The notes beneath the pieces are model-generated. The model ran no database searches and was not told the origin of the DNA. It was given only the letters and a program-made list of their open reading frames with translations. Position numbers and translations under genes: made by a program. From the NCBI RefSeq assembly GCF_036670015.1, contig NZ_CP137636.1, forward strand, positions 908,501-972,500: a stretch of 64,000 bases of DNA. Direction: 5' to 3'. Each line of letters begins with the position of its first letter. The first letter of the stretch is position 1. Shown piece by piece: positions 53,822 to 63,570 of this stretch. The stretch is from Niallia sp. XMNu-256. GTDB lineage: Bacteria > Bacillota > Bacilli > Bacillales > Cytobacillaceae.

Positions 53822-55405
53822 ATGAAAAGAGAAGATTTAATAGCTCCATTGCAATATAATCTTGTAATGGAAATTGAAAAATATGCAAAGGACGACAAGA
53901 AAATTGCAGTTAAATGGGAAGACCATGAGGGTCAGACTCAAGAAATTACATATCGCTCCTTAATGTTAACTGCTAATAAAATTGGAAATGTTTTTCTAGA
54001 AAAAGGTTTAAAAAAAGGCGATGTTGTACTGATCATCATCCCTCGATTAATAGAAGCATACGAAGTATACTTAGCAGCGTTAAAATTAGGAATTGTCGTT
54101 ATTCCAAGTTCAGAAATGCTAAGAGAAAAAGACTTGCAATATCGTATTGTTCATGGGGATGTCAAAGCTGTGATCAGCTATTATCCGTACACAAGTGAAT
54201 TAGCCAATATTGAGCAAATGAATGATAAGCTAAAGTTTGTAGTGGGAGAAAATGTGGAAGGATGGATTCGTCTAGAAGATTCTATAACTCACACCTCAGA
54301 AGAACTCGAAATCGCTGATACGAATCGTGAGGATATGGCGTTTCTCTCTTATACCTCTGGGACTACGGGGAACCCAAAGGCGGTTGTTCATACCCATGCA
54401 TGGGCTTATGCGCATTTACGCACTGCAGCAACCCACTGGCTTTGTATTAATGAAGGAGACACAGTTTGGGCAACAGCAGGTCCAGGTTGGATGAAATGGA
54501 TTTGGAGCCCATTTTTGGCTGTTTTAGGCTCAGGTGCGACAGGAATTTCTTATCACGGAAAATTCGAACCGGAAAAGTACTTACAGCTCCTTGGAAAATA
54601 TGGAGTCAATGTTTTATGCTGTACACCAACGGAATATCGCTTAATGGCAAAAGTAGATCATCTTGAATCCTATGATTTATCTCATATTCATAGTGCTGTT
54701 TCAGCTGGTGAGCCATTAAATCGAGAGGTTATTGATATCTTCAATAAGCATTTTGGTTTAAAGGTACGAGATGGGTATGGGCAAACAGAAAATACCTTAT
54801 TAGTTGGAATCACAAAGGAAATGGAACTAAAACCAGGATCCATGGGGAAACCAACACCAGGAAATTCAGTTGAAATTATTAATGATGAGGGGCAAATTTG
54901 TGGAGTCGGAGAAGTTGGAGACATTGCGGTCCACAAAGATACGCCTGCCCTATTCAAAGAATACTATAAAGAACCGGAACGAACAGCTCAACAATATCGC
55001 GGTGAATATTATGTTACAGGTGACCGCGCCAAAAAAGACGAAGAAGGATATTTTTGGTTTGAAGGAAGAAACGATGATATTATTATCAGTTCAGGTTATA
55101 CAATTGGACCTTTTGAAGTTGAAGATGCGCTTGTAAAGCACCCACTTGTCAAAGAATGTGCGGTAGTAGGAAGTCCAGACCCAATTCGTGGCAATGTTGT
55201 TAAGGCATTTGTTATCCTAAAAGAAGGTGTCGAAGAAAGTCAGGAATTAGTTCAAGCTCTTCAGAGTCATGTGAAAGGGATAACCGCACCATATAAATAT
55301 CCGCGGAAAATCGAGTTTGTTCAAGAACTTCCAAAAACGATATCTGGTAAAATTCGAAGAGTTGAACTTAGAAATCAAGAAATAAGTTTGAAAATCGAAC
55401 ATTAA
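53822..55405 (+). CDS. ytcI: Acyl-CoA synthetase YtcI (MbcS-like, short branched-chain acids)
   Basis: A 527-residue adenylate-forming ligase: P-loop YTSGTTGNPKAV, DGYGQTENT, TGDRAKKDEEGYFWFEGR and the C-terminal PKTISGKIRR with the catalytic lysine. It is related to AcsA but shorter at the N-terminus and lacks the AcsA tryptophan in the substrate pocket region (YGQTEN in place of WWMTETG), fitting medium or branched acids. YtcI homologues (MbcS) activate 2-methylbutyrate and isobutyrate for branched-chain fatty acids. ATG 53822 follows TTGGAGGCGAAAG. Substrate is inferred from family and position. Confidence 0.86.
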   Translation: MKREDLIAPLQYNLVMEIEKYAKDDKKIAVKWEDHEGQTQEITYRSLMLTANKIGNVFLEKGLKKGDVVLIIIPRLIEAYEVYLAALKLGIVVIPSSEMLREKDLQYRIVHGDVKAVISYYPYTSELANIEQMNDKLKFVVGENVEGWIRLEDSITHTSEELEIADTNREDMAFLSYTSGTTGNPKAVVHTHAWAYAHLRTAATHWLCINEGDTVWATAGPGWMKWIWSPFLAVLGSGATGISYHGKFEPEKYLQLLGKYGVNVLCCTPTEYRLMAKVDHLESYDLSHIHSAVSAGEPLNREVIDIFNKHFGLKVRDGYGQTENTLLVGITKEMELKPGSMGKPTPGNSVEIINDEGQICGVGEVGDIAVHKDTPALFKEYYKEPERTAQQYRGEYYVTGDRAKKDEEGYFWFEGRNDDIIISSGYTIGPFEVEDALVKHPLVKECAVVGSPDPIRGNVVKAFVILKEGVEESQELVQALQSHVKGITAPYKYPRKIEFVQELPKTISGKIRRVELRNQEISLKIEH

Positions 55406-55443
55406 AATAAAGTTAGCCATTTCATGGCTAACTTTAAAAAGTT

Positions 55444-56244
55444 TTACAGAAATGTGCGTTTAACTTTATGCCAAAAAGTGTTATCTTTAAGCTTAACTGT
55501 TTTTATCTTTTTGTCACTGAGTTTAATTTGAATTTTCTCTACTTGACGAATGCTCAAGGCTTCATTATCAATAGCCATGATTGGATGCTCGTTCCCTTCT
55601 TTTCCTACAATCAATGTGACTGTTTTATCAGCGCTCACAATAAATGGAGAACCTAATGTTCGATACCTGTTATTATTTAATGAGCCGAGTTCGGTGATTT
55701 GCATACAAGCTAATTTAGGGTCAACAACGGCACCGTGAACCGACTTATTGTATGCAGTACTGCCAGTCGGTGTAGAGATCACTAGTCCATCGCCTCGAAA
55801 GGTTTCGAGTTGCAAATTGTTAATGTATACATCCAAAATAAAAGTCTTCACAATGGCCGATTGAATGCTAAATTCATTGATACATAAATAGGATAATTCA
55901 TCATCTATTGTTACTTCAATAATGGGATAACGACGTACTTTCATTTGCTGATTGTGAATTGCATCCATTATTGTTTCAGGGTGATCTAAATAAAAGTCAC
56001 AATAAAAGCTAAGTTGATCGGTGTTTGAGAATCCAGCATATAGACAGTCATCACGGAAACCAGTTCTTCGAATGCACTGCAAGAAATCTCCATCTCCACC
56101 GATACTCGCGATAATATTTGCGTCTTTAGCCGAGTTAACAACTTTGAAGCCGTTTTCAGCCATCTGATTCATTAAATTATTTAAATCTTTATGTATTTTT
56201 TCAGTTTCTTTATAGTAAAAATAAATATTTTTTCTATCAGCCAT
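55444..56244 (-). CDS. nadK: NAD kinase (second Bacillus paralogue, YtdI-like)
   Basis: A 266-residue ATP-NAD kinase making NADP. The nucleotide motif GGDGDFLQ and the conserved STPTGSTAYNKS are visible, with the beta-rich C-terminal domain. It matches YtdI (PpnKB/NadK2) of B. subtilis, the quinolinic-acid-sensitive second NAD kinase, by position between ytcI and sppA. Start ATG behind TAGGAGGTG. Divergent from sppA. Confidence 0.93.
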   Translation of the reverse strand: MADRKNIYFYYKETEKIHKDLNNLMNQMAENGFKVVNSAKDANIIASIGGDGDFLQCIRRTGFRDDCLYAGFSNTDQLSFYCDFYLDHPETIMDAIHNQQMKVRRYPIIEVTIDDELSYLCINEFSIQSAIVKTFILDVYINNLQLETFRGDGLVISTPTGSTAYNKSVHGAVVDPKLACMQITELGSLNNNRYRTLGSPFIVSADKTVTLIVGKEGNEHPIMAIDNEALSIRQVEKIQIKLSDKKIKTVKLKDNTFWHKVKRTFL

Positions 56245-56384
56245 TTATCATGCACCTCCTAATTCGTATACTAGCAGAATATGGATAATTTTCATACTAC
56301 CTTATTTGATTTTAAAATAATTTTGAAACATTTTATTTCTTAATGCGTAATTAAGAGACGACAATAAAAAAAGGAGGCAATTAA

Positions 56385-57398
56385 GTGAATAAGAAACGTT
56401 GGGCAGCCTTAGGGATTGCTGTCGTGCTATTTATTTTTTCTAGTATAACAAATGTTTTTTCTACCATTGTTTCTAGTAACTTTCAAAGTTCTTTAGAGGA
56501 GATGATGAATCCAACAGGTAATTTATTAGGTGAGGAAGTGATTGAGGATGGAAATCCTTCCAATAAAATTGCTGTACTCGATATTAATGGAACGATTCAA
56601 GATACGGGTGAACCAACATCGCTATTTTCTACTGTCAGCTATAATCATCGAGCCTTTTTAAAAAATCTTAATCATGCGAAAAATGACGGTTCGGTAAAAG
56701 GAATTATTATTAGAGTTAATACCCCTGGTGGTGGAGTCGTAGAAAGTGCGCAAATCCATGATAAGATTGTTGAAATTCAGGAAGAAGCAAAAAAGCCTGT
56801 TTATATTTCTATGGGATCGATGGCTGCATCTGGAGGATATTACATATCAGCACCTGCTCAAAAGATTTATGCAAGCCCTGAAACATTAACAGGCTCTCTT
56901 GGAGTCATTATGCAAGGGGTCAACATTACAGGGTTAGCTGAAAAATATGGTGTTAAATTTGAAACGATTAAAAGTGGCGAATTTAAAGATATCATGAGTT
57001 CAACAAGGGAAATGACCGAAGAGGAAAGAACGATTCTTCAAAATATGATCAATAATTCTTATAATGGATTTGTTAGAGTTATTTCTGAAGGCCGGGATAT
57101 TCCGGAAGAAGAAGTGAGACGTATTGCGGATGGCCGGGTATATGATGGACGTCAGGCTAAAGAGATTAATTTAATTGATGAATTTGGTTACTTTGAGGAC
57201 GTTGTCGATGCGTTAAAAGAAGATCATAAATTGGGTAATGCACAAGTTATTAAATATACAGAAAGCTTCGGCTTTGGTTCTCTGTTCTCAATGAGTGCAC
57301 GTGGATTGCTTGGACAAGATGATTTGGAACTTGCAGGGATTATGAATTTATTAACGCAAAGTCATTCACCACGGTTAATGTATTTGTATTCGGAATAG
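56385..57398 (+). CDS. sppA: Signal peptide peptidase SppA
   Basis: A 337-residue serine/lysine-dyad protease of the ClpP/crotonase fold anchored by one N-terminal helix (about 5-24, WAALGIAVVLFIFSSITNVF cited in part). Catalytic serine S149 in MAASGGYYIS and lysine K201 in GEFKDIMS are 52 residues apart, the same distance as S147 and K199 of the B. subtilis enzyme. It degrades cleaved signal peptides outside the membrane and, in B. subtilis, is linked to lantibiotic resistance. GTG start behind AAGGAGGC. yteJ follows 10 nt later in one operon. Confidence 0.95.
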   Translation: MNKKRWAALGIAVVLFIFSSITNVFSTIVSSNFQSSLEEMMNPTGNLLGEEVIEDGNPSNKIAVLDINGTIQDTGEPTSLFSTVSYNHRAFLKNLNHAKNDGSVKGIIIRVNTPGGGVVESAQIHDKIVEIQEEAKKPVYISMGSMAASGGYYISAPAQKIYASPETLTGSLGVIMQGVNITGLAEKYGVKFETIKSGEFKDIMSSTREMTEEERTILQNMINNSYNGFVRVISEGRDIPEEEVRRIADGRVYDGRQAKEINLIDEFGYFEDVVDALKEDHKLGNAQVIKYTESFGFGSLFSMSARGLLGQDDLELAGIMNLLTQSHSPRLMYLYSE

Positions 57399-57408
57399 GG
57401 GTGAAGAG

Positions 57409-57963
57409 ATGAATGAAATGAATGGGAATCAAGCAAATAATGAAAAGGAAAAAGAACCTGTATATGAACAATCACAATCCATTCCTATTGATGAGGGCCC
57501 ATTAGAAGTAAATAAACAAAGTAATCTTAATAAAATCGATCAACTCGAGCTTAAGTATGCAGGATTTTGGATGCGATTTTGGGCTTATTTATTGGATATC
57601 GTGATTGTCGGAAGTATTAATCGTATTCTTGTCTATCCCCTATTTAGATTGTTTGACTTACCGGTTCGGGAGGCGAGTATGTTTGCACCTGTTTCGATCA
57701 TCACGGCGATTATCTTCTATGCTTACTTTGTTTTAATGACTAAATACTTTGGTCAAACTTTAGGTAAAATGGTGTTCGGCCTTAAAGTTATTTCGCTGCA
57801 AGGCCAAAAATTGAATTGGTCAACTGTGATGTTTAGAGAGTGGGTTGGCCGATTTATTTCCGGAACGATTTTAATTTTATATATTGTTGTTGGCTTTTTA
57901 CCGAAGAAACAAGGAGTTCATGACCTATTTGCAGATACAACGGTTATTCATGAGCGCTCATAA
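57409..57963 (+). CDS. yteJ: RDD-family membrane protein YteJ
   Basis: A 184-residue protein with a hydrophilic N-terminus of about 55 residues and the RDD domain with three membrane helices: YAGFWMRFWAYLLDIVIVG (cited in part), SIITAIIFYAYFVLMT and FISGTILILYIVVGF. The family arginine and aspartates are at FWMRFWAYLLD. It ends in VHDLFADTTVIHE. In B. subtilis YteJ forms an operon with SppA and modulates (inhibits) SppA activity, consistent with the 10-nt spacing here. Confidence 0.92.
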   Translation: MNEMNGNQANNEKEKEPVYEQSQSIPIDEGPLEVNKQSNLNKIDQLELKYAGFWMRFWAYLLDIVIVGSINRILVYPLFRLFDLPVREASMFAPVSIITAIIFYAYFVLMTKYFGQTLGKMVFGLKVISLQGQKLNWSTVMFREWVGRFISGTILILYIVVGFLPKKQGVHDLFADTTVIHERS

Positions 57964-58046
57964 TTACGAAACCCGTCATCATCCGATGATGGGTTTATTT
58001 ATGTCTTTTTTTGCCAATAATATCAGGTTGAAAGGTGTGAACAAAT

Positions 58047-58742
58047 TTGAAATGGATTTTGCTCGGGCTTCTGATACTTTTTTTATTATTATTGGTTATC
58101 CTAATATCTAGAATAAATATTTATATCGTCTTCAACCATGCAAGAGATAATGATTCATTAATTATTAAATTTAGAGCTTGGTTTGGACTTATTCGCTATA
58201 CGCTCAATGTTCCAATCATTAAAATTGATGACAACTCTCCGGCGATCGTAATGGAAGAAGAAATGAAAAAAGGTAAAGAGGAAAAAGTAACTAGTGAGAA
58301 AAGAAGTCAATTCTTTGCTGAAGATTTTTTAAATGGTTTCAAGGATATGGAGAAATTATTAAAGCATGTTGTTTCATTGCATCGAATTATAAGAAACTTT
58401 TTGAAGAAGGTTTCCGTCAAACAATTACAATGGCATACGGTAATTGGAGTAGGGGAGGCTTCTTTGACGGGAATGTTAACTGGAGCCATTTGGACAGTCA
58501 AAGGTGGTATTATCGGCATTATTAGTAACTATTTCAAACTAAAAGTAAATCCGACTCTATTGGTTCAACCCCATTTTCAAATGCCTGTTTCGCAGACTTC
58601 ATTTCAATGTATGCTTCAATTTAGAATCGGGCATGCTATGTTTGCAGGTATAAAATTAATCAAATTTTGGAAAGGTGGACGACCTCAGTTCAGATCGAGG
58701 CTGTTTTCTATCCTTTCTCAAGAAAAGACTAACACAGTTTAG
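58047..58742 (+). CDS. ytfI: DUF2953 protein YtfI
   Basis: A 231-residue protein of unknown function. It begins with a membrane helix (MKWILLGLLILFLLLLVILI), followed by the DUF2953 pattern INIYIVFNHARDNDSLIIKFRAWFGLIRY (cited in parts), a basic middle part and a C-terminal VQPHFQMPVSQTSFQC region. TTG start behind AAAGGTGTG. It sits 17 nt upstream of ytfJ, as in B. subtilis, where the pair is linked to sporulation. Confidence 0.85.
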   Translation: MKWILLGLLILFLLLLVILISRINIYIVFNHARDNDSLIIKFRAWFGLIRYTLNVPIIKIDDNSPAIVMEEEMKKGKEEKVTSEKRSQFFAEDFLNGFKDMEKLLKHVVSLHRIIRNFLKKVSVKQLQWHTVIGVGEASLTGMLTGAIWTVKGGIIGIISNYFKLKVNPTLLVQPHFQMPVSQTSFQCMLQFRIGHAMFAGIKLIKFWKGGRPQFRSRLFSILSQEKTNTV

Positions 58743-58759
58743 AAGTGGAGGAATAAAGA

Positions 58760-59227
58760 ATGGCTGATCATCCAATTCAAGGTTTAATGACGACCGCAAT
58801 GGAAAATTTAAAAGAAATGATTGATGTGAATACGATTATTGGTGACCCTGTTGAAACCCCAGATGGCAGTGTGATCTTAACAGTCTCTAAAGTTGGTTTT
58901 GGTTTTGCTGCTGGAGGTAGTGAATTTACAGTAGATGGTCAAATATCAGATTCTGATAAATCAATGGTTCCATTTGGTGGTGGTAGTGGTGGTGGTGTGT
59001 CAATCACCCCTGTAGCATTTTTAATTGTAAGTTCTAGCGGAGTAAAGATGGTTCATCTTGATGAGAATACACATCTATATGAGAGAATTCTGGACCTTGC
59101 TCCACAAGCAGTTGATAAGATACAACAAATGTTTGAAAACAAAAATAAAAATGATGGTTCTAATCAGTCAAACGGTCAAGCAAACCCGAGTGAATACAAT
59201 GGACCTAAAAAGGAATTAGATCTATAA
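58760..59227 (+). CDS. ytfJ: Sporulation protein YtfJ (GerW family)
   Basis: A 155-residue protein with the GerW/YtfJ signature: HPIQGLMTTAMENLKEMID at the N-terminus, TIIGDPVETPDGSVILTVSKVGFGF (both cited within limits) and a glycine-rich GGGSGGGVSITPVAFLIV. The C-terminus is polar (asparagine- and glutamine-rich). Family members are needed for normal spore germination or accumulate in the forespore, but their biochemical function is not known. ATG behind AGTGGAGGA; cotranscribed with ytfI. A terminator-like hairpin follows. Confidence 0.92.
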   Translation: MADHPIQGLMTTAMENLKEMIDVNTIIGDPVETPDGSVILTVSKVGFGFAAGGSEFTVDGQISDSDKSMVPFGGGSGGGVSITPVAFLIVSSSGVKMVHLDENTHLYERILDLAPQAVDKIQQMFENKNKNDGSNQSNGQANPSEYNGPKKELDL

Positions 59228-59238
59228 AAAAGAGGTTT

Positions 59239-59292
59239 AAAGGTGCCAGACCCGCTAATTCATAACTTTAGTGGTTTCTGGTACCTTTTATT
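59239..59292 (+). terminator. Hairpin terminator after ytfJ
   Basis: AAAGGTGCCAGA (59239-59250) pairs with TCTGGTACCTTT (59277-59288), one mismatch, then TTATTTC. Confidence 0.7.
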
Positions 59293-59437
59293 TCTATATG
59301 GGAAAAGTTAATGTAATATTACTAATGGAAAATAATAGTCAAATAATATTCCAAAATTAAGCCATTTTTATTGCAAATATTCTAAATCGAGGATATATTT
59401 ACAATGTACATATATTGCTTTTTGAGGAGGAAATAGG

Positions 59438-59938
59438 ATGGCATCTATTACATTTGGAGGAAATCCAGTAACATTAGTAGGAAGTGAAGTAAAAGTAGGG
59501 GAGAAAGCTCCTAATTTTACAGTTTTAGCAAATGATTTATCACCGGTAACGTTAGAAGATAGTAAAGGCAGCGTTCGCTTAATCAGTGTTGTTCCATCTC
59601 TTGACACTGGCGTATGTGATGCGCAAACTCGTCGCTTTAATGAAGAAGCTTCAAAGCTTGACAATGTTAACATTTTAACAATCAGTGTAGATCTTCCATT
59701 TGCACAAAAGCGTTGGTGTGGAGCTGCTGGAGTAGATAAAGTTCAAACGTTATCTGACCATCGTGACCTGTCTTTTGGTGAGGCATTTGGTGTTGTAATT
59801 CAAGAAAACCGTTTGTTAGCTCGTGCGGTATTTGTTGTTGATTCAAACGACACAGTTACGTATGCGGAATATGTAAGTGAAGCAACCAATCATCCAAATT
59901 ATGAAGCTGCGATTGAAGCGGCTAAACAAGCAAAATAA
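59438..59938 (+). CDS. tpx: Thiol peroxidase Tpx
   Basis: A 166-residue atypical 2-Cys peroxiredoxin. The peroxidatic cysteine C60 is in [14 protein letters not shown] and the resolving C94 in KRWCGAAG, the usual Tpx positions. It reduces lipid and hydrogen peroxides using thioredoxin. ATG behind TTTGAGGAGGAAATAGG; single-gene unit with its own leader, ending in an ATAGAAAGCGG/CCGCTTTCTAT hairpin (59954-59984). Position between ytfJ and ytxK matches B. subtilis. Confidence 0.97.
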   Translation: MASITFGGNPVTLVGSEVKVGEKAPNFTVLANDLSPVTLEDSKGSVRLISVVPSLDTGVCDAQTRRFNEEASKLDNVNILTISVDLPFAQKRWCGAAGVDKVQTLSDHRDLSFGEAFGVVIQENRLLARAVFVVDSNDTVTYAEYVSEATNHPNYEAAIEAAKQAK

Positions 59939-60114
59939 TCAAAGTTTAAAGTCGATAGAAAGCGGTAATTTTGCCGCTTTCTATTTATATGACTTCAATC
60001 TCTACAAGATTCCTCGTAAATACTCCAAATTTGCGTTTAAACCACTTTTAACTTGTCCATCTACATAAACATAGCTAAAATAAGGTACGAAAAGAAAACT
60101 CAGGAGGAATAACA

Positions 60115-61095
60115 GTGAAAATGACTCCAGTGGAAGAATTATTTACCGTTATAAATGAAACTGCAACACTTATTCAAGAAGAATCCAAATGTAGCTATTT
60201 AGAAGCTCTCGCAGAAACAGGGGAAAATCTATTTCAGGAAACTGTTTTACAGGAATTAAGTGAATTAACAGAAAAAAGGTTAAGGAAAACATATCAAGAG
60301 GTTCAACTAAGTAATTTTACTAAGGAAGATATTCGAAAATCATTCCAACTTGCCATTTTAAAAGGGATGAAAGACAGTACTCAACCAAATCATCAAATGA
60401 CTCCAGATACAATCGGAATGTTAATAGGATACTTATTAAAAAAGTTTATAAAAAGTCCAACTTATCGATTATTAGATCCAGCTGTCGGTACAGGAAATTT
60501 GTTAACAGCAGCCATTAATCAAGATCCAGATAAAGCGATAGATGGAATCGGAATTGAAATTGATGATTTATTAATTAAATTAGCTTATGTTAATGCCAAT
60601 TTACAGGAACATCCGATTCAATTTTTTAATCAAGATAGTTTAGAGCCGCTATTTATTGAGCCTGTTGATGCAGTCATCAGTGATCTGCCTGTTGGGTATT
60701 ATCCGAATGACATAAGAGCGGCTGATTATGAACTAAAAGTTGATGAAGGTCATACATATGCACATCATTTATTTATTGAACAAAGTATCCGTCATGTTAA
60801 ACCGGGAGGCTATTTATTTTTTATTATCCCTAATGGATTATTCGAGAGTGAACAAGCAAAGAAATTACAGGAATATCTAAGTAAAACGGTCAACATTCAA
60901 GGTATCATCCAATTGCCATTATCCATGTTTAAGAATAAGGAAACTGGGAAGAGTGTCTTCATCTTGCAAAAAAAAGCAGAAAAACTAAATGCACCAAAGC
61001 AAGTTTTATTAGTGAATATGCCTTCACTTTCAAACGTTACCGAAGTAGAAAAAATCTTAGTGAAAATTGATCGCTGGATTAATGAAAATAAATAA
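60115..61095 (+). CDS. ytxK: Class I SAM-dependent methyltransferase YtxK
   Basis: A 326-residue protein resembling N6-adenine DNA methyltransferases: a helical N-terminus (1-95), the SAM-binding motif I LDPAVGTGNLLTAA (about 122-135), GIEIDDLLIKLA, and motif IV as DLPVGYYPN in place of the usual NPPY. The altered motif IV suggests it may not modify DNA, and no restriction partner is near. It lies upstream of ackA as in B. subtilis, where its function is not assigned. GTG start behind CTCAGGAGGA. It may be cotranscribed with tpx by readthrough or have its own promoter. Confidence 0.88.
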   Translation: MKMTPVEELFTVINETATLIQEESKCSYLEALAETGENLFQETVLQELSELTEKRLRKTYQEVQLSNFTKEDIRKSFQLAILKGMKDSTQPNHQMTPDTIGMLIGYLLKKFIKSPTYRLLDPAVGTGNLLTAAINQDPDKAIDGIGIEIDDLLIKLAYVNANLQEHPIQFFNQDSLEPLFIEPVDAVISDLPVGYYPNDIRAADYELKVDEGHTYAHHLFIEQSIRHVKPGGYLFFIIPNGLFESEQAKKLQEYLSKTVNIQGIIQLPLSMFKNKETGKSVFILQKKAEKLNAPKQVLLVNMPSLSNVTEVEKILVKIDRWINENK

Positions 61096-61182
61096 TTTTT
61101 ATCCTTTTCCCAGAAAACGACAATTATTATTTATTGAAATCACTTTCATTTGTCGAACCTTGTGAAAGATTGGTGAAAACTC

Positions 61183-61211
61183 TTGAATAATGAATCAGAC
61201 AATGTTTTAAT
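61183..61211 (+). promoter_or_regulatory. Candidate ackA promoter with an imperfect cre-like site upstream
   Basis: TTGAAT (61183-61188), 17-bp spacer, TTTAAT (61206-61211). Upstream at 61135-61148, TGAAATCACTTTCA fits the cre pattern except that the central CG is CA. B. subtilis ackA is activated by CcpA from an upstream cre; here the site is weaker and about 20 bp farther away, so the call is tentative. Confidence 0.4.
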
Positions 61212-61299
61212 GATTAGTGAATAATAACTGGGCAAACTATAAGAGCAAGACTTTGACTTTCATTAATACGGATTAGTTTATATAAAGGAGCGTTAAAAG

Positions 61300-62508
61300 A
61301 TGGCAAAAATTATAGCGATCAACGCTGGTAGTTCATCATTAAAGTTTCAATTATTTGAAATGCCTAGCGAGCAAGTAATCACTAAAGGGTTAATCGAAAG
61401 AATTGGACTTGATGAAGCGGTTTTTAACATTACAGTTAACGGTGAAAAACAATCTGAAACAACCGATATTCCCAACCATGATGTGGCTGTTAAACTTTTA
61501 TTAAGCAAATTAACTGACCTTGGAATTATTAAATCACTGGATGAAATTGAAGGGGTTGGACACCGGGTTGTACATGGTGGTGAGGCATTTGCAGATTCTG
61601 TTTTAATTACAGACGAGGTACTACGCAAGATTGAAGAATTATCTGAGCTTGCGCCATTGCATAATCCTGCTAATATAACTGGAATTAAAGCATTCCAAAA
61701 CGTGTTACCAAACGTACCAGCGATTGCGGTATTTGATACAGCTTTCCACCAAACAATGCCAATGAGCTCTTACGTTTACAGTCTTCCTTATGAATATTAT
61801 AGAGATTTTGGTATTCGTAAATATGGTTTCCATGGTACATCTCATAAATATGTATCAGAGCGTGCGTCAGAAATGCTTGGCAGACCATTAAGTCAACTTC
61901 GTTTAATTTCCTGTCACCTTGGAAATGGGGCGAGTATTACAGCGATCGAAGGTGGAAAGTCGATTGATACAACAATGGGCTTTACACCACTAGCTGGTTT
62001 AACTATGGGTACACGTTCTGGGGATATTGATCCTGCATTAATTCCATATATTATGGAAAAAACAAATCAAAATGCTGATGAGGTATTAGAAGTCTTAAAC
62101 AAAAAGAGTGGAATGCTTGCCCTATCAGGTTTCTCTAGTGATTTACGTGACATTGAACAAGCAGCAGCTGAAGGGAACGAACGAGCTGAACTTGCATTAA
62201 CTGTTTTTGCAAGCCATATCCATAAATATATTGGTTCTTATGCAGCACGTATGTATGGTGTTGATGCAATTATTTTCACAGCTGGTATTGGTGAAAACAG
62301 TGACACGATCCGTGCACGTGTATTAAATGGCCTTGAATTTATGGGTGTGTATTGGGATCCATCTCTTAATGAAGTTCGTGGGGATGAACGTTTTATTAGT
62401 TACCCACACTCACCGGTTAAAGTAATGATTATTCCTACGGATGAAGAAGTAATGATTGCAAGAGACGTTATGCGCTTAAGCAATAAAGAAACAGCAAAGT
62501 CAAACTAA
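61300..62508 (+). CDS. ackA: Acetate kinase AckA
   Basis: A 402-residue ASKHA-fold kinase converting acetyl phosphate and ADP to acetate and ATP. Motifs: [12 protein letters not shown] at the N-terminus, HRVVHGGE, the catalytic [29 protein letters not shown] and FTAGIGENS. With phosphotransacetylase it forms the overflow route that acsA (same window) reverses. ATG behind AAAGGAGCG. A terminator with GACAAAGGG/CCCTTTGTC (62522-62542) follows. Confidence 0.97.
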   Translation: MAKIIAINAGSSSLKFQLFEMPSEQVITKGLIERIGLDEAVFNITVNGEKQSETTDIPNHDVAVKLLLSKLTDLGIIKSLDEIEGVGHRVVHGGEAFADSVLITDEVLRKIEELSELAPLHNPANITGIKAFQNVLPNVPAIAVFDTAFHQTMPMSSYVYSLPYEYYRDFGIRKYGFHGTSHKYVSERASEMLGRPLSQLRLISCHLGNGASITAIEGGKSIDTTMGFTPLAGLTMGTRSGDIDPALIPYIMEKTNQNADEVLEVLNKKSGMLALSGFSSDLRDIEQAAAEGNERAELALTVFASHIHKYIGSYAARMYGVDAIIFTAGIGENSDTIRARVLNGLEFMGVYWDPSLNEVRGDERFISYPHSPVKVMIIPTDEEVMIARDVMRLSNKETAKSN

Positions 62509-62521
62509 TGGATTCATCAAA

Positions 62522-62548
62522 GACAAAGGGCCAACCCTTTGTCTTTTT
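62522..62548 (+). terminator. Terminator after ackA
   Basis: GACAAAGGG and CCCTTTGTC pair around CCAA, followed by TTTTTGT. Confidence 0.9.
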
Positions 62549-62727
62549 GTATGCAAAGAAATTCCGATTGCGAATATGTTATACTGATAAAAAATAAGCG
62601 GTATAATTAAATACACATAATCCCTGGATTCGAAAAAAGCTAACTTTGCTTGAGCAAGCCTCTTATTTTTCAAATAGCAGTGAGGTAAGTAGGTTAGCCG
62701 ATATTTCAAAACTCAAGGAGGGGCAAT

Positions 62728-63570
62728 ATGACGTTAACGATTCGGGAACAAAAGGTTCTGCAAGAGATTCGTGAATGGGAAAATCGTATGTACAATTCTG
62801 AGGCAAATGATTTTCAACGAACTTACGATAGATATATTGAAAATGCCATCCAACAACTACCCCAAAAGGTGAAAGAACAAGTTTTTTCAAATCTTGATAA
62901 TTGGTTGTTTCATCTTCATGCAATGATTCAAGGATCTGAAATGCAAATTGATGCAAAGGAGAGAATCATTGCTAGTGGGAGGGTTTTTCTAGAAGATATT
63001 CATTCTATAGAAGATCTAAAACAGCTTACGATCGATCAACTACAATACATAGCAGGACAGCAAATTATTCGGCATCGGATTTATTCTTTCGCACAAGGTG
63101 GGATTTCCGGAACCGGTGGAACGCTTTTATTAGGAGCGGATATACCAGCAATGGCGGTCATCAATTTGCGAGCTGTTCAATTAATTGCAATGACGTATGG
63201 GATTGAGGTCAATACTCCTTTTGAAATGATGACTGCACTAAAGGTTTTTAATGCATCCATTCATCCTCCTTATTTACAAAGTGCTGGCTGGCAAGATTTA
63301 ATGAATGATTTTGGTGGAGAAGATCCGCGTTATTTTTATGAAGGAAATGAGGACTTAGCAAATATTACATGGCTGGATCAATTATTTAAACAGCTTCTCA
63401 AAGGAATGGCCATTGTATTATTTAGAAAAAAAATGATTCAAGGAATACCATTTGTGAGTATGGCGATAGGGGCAGGGGTCAATTATCAATTTACAAAAAA
63501 AGTAACTGAATTTGCCCATAAATATTACCAAGCAAGATACTTAATTGAGAAAGAAGGTGGACGCAGATGA
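62728..63570 (+). CDS. EcsC-family protein
   Basis: A 280-residue protein resembling the EcsC family. After a helical N-terminus (EQKVLQEIREWENRMY) it has the hydrophobic GGISGTGGTLLLGADIPAMA followed by NLRAVQLIAMTYGI, the family core, and a second hydrophobic segment GIPFVSMAIGAGVNYQFTKK (each cited within limits). It may be membrane associated. EcsC was named from the ecs ABC-transporter operon, but this gene has no transporter beside it; function unknown. ATG behind CAAGGAGGGG. It overlaps the start of moaB by 4 nt. Confidence 0.83.
   Translation: MTLTIREQKVLQEIREWENRMYNSEANDFQRTYDRYIENAIQQLPQKVKEQVFSNLDNWLFHLHAMIQGSEMQIDAKERIIASGRVFLEDIHSIEDLKQLTIDQLQYIAGQQIIRHRIYSFAQGGISGTGGTLLLGADIPAMAVINLRAVQLIAMTYGIEVNTPFEMMTALKVFNASIHPPYLQSAGWQDLMNDFGGEDPRYFYEGNEDLANITWLDQLFKQLLKGMAIVLFRKKMIQGIPFVSMAIGAGVNYQFTKKVTEFAHKYYQARYLIEKEGGRR

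Noticed and set aside
57884-58111. A frame bridging yteJ and ytfI
   Set aside because: It overlaps the end of yteJ and start of ytfI in another frame and crosses the yteJ 3' hairpin region; no start signal.
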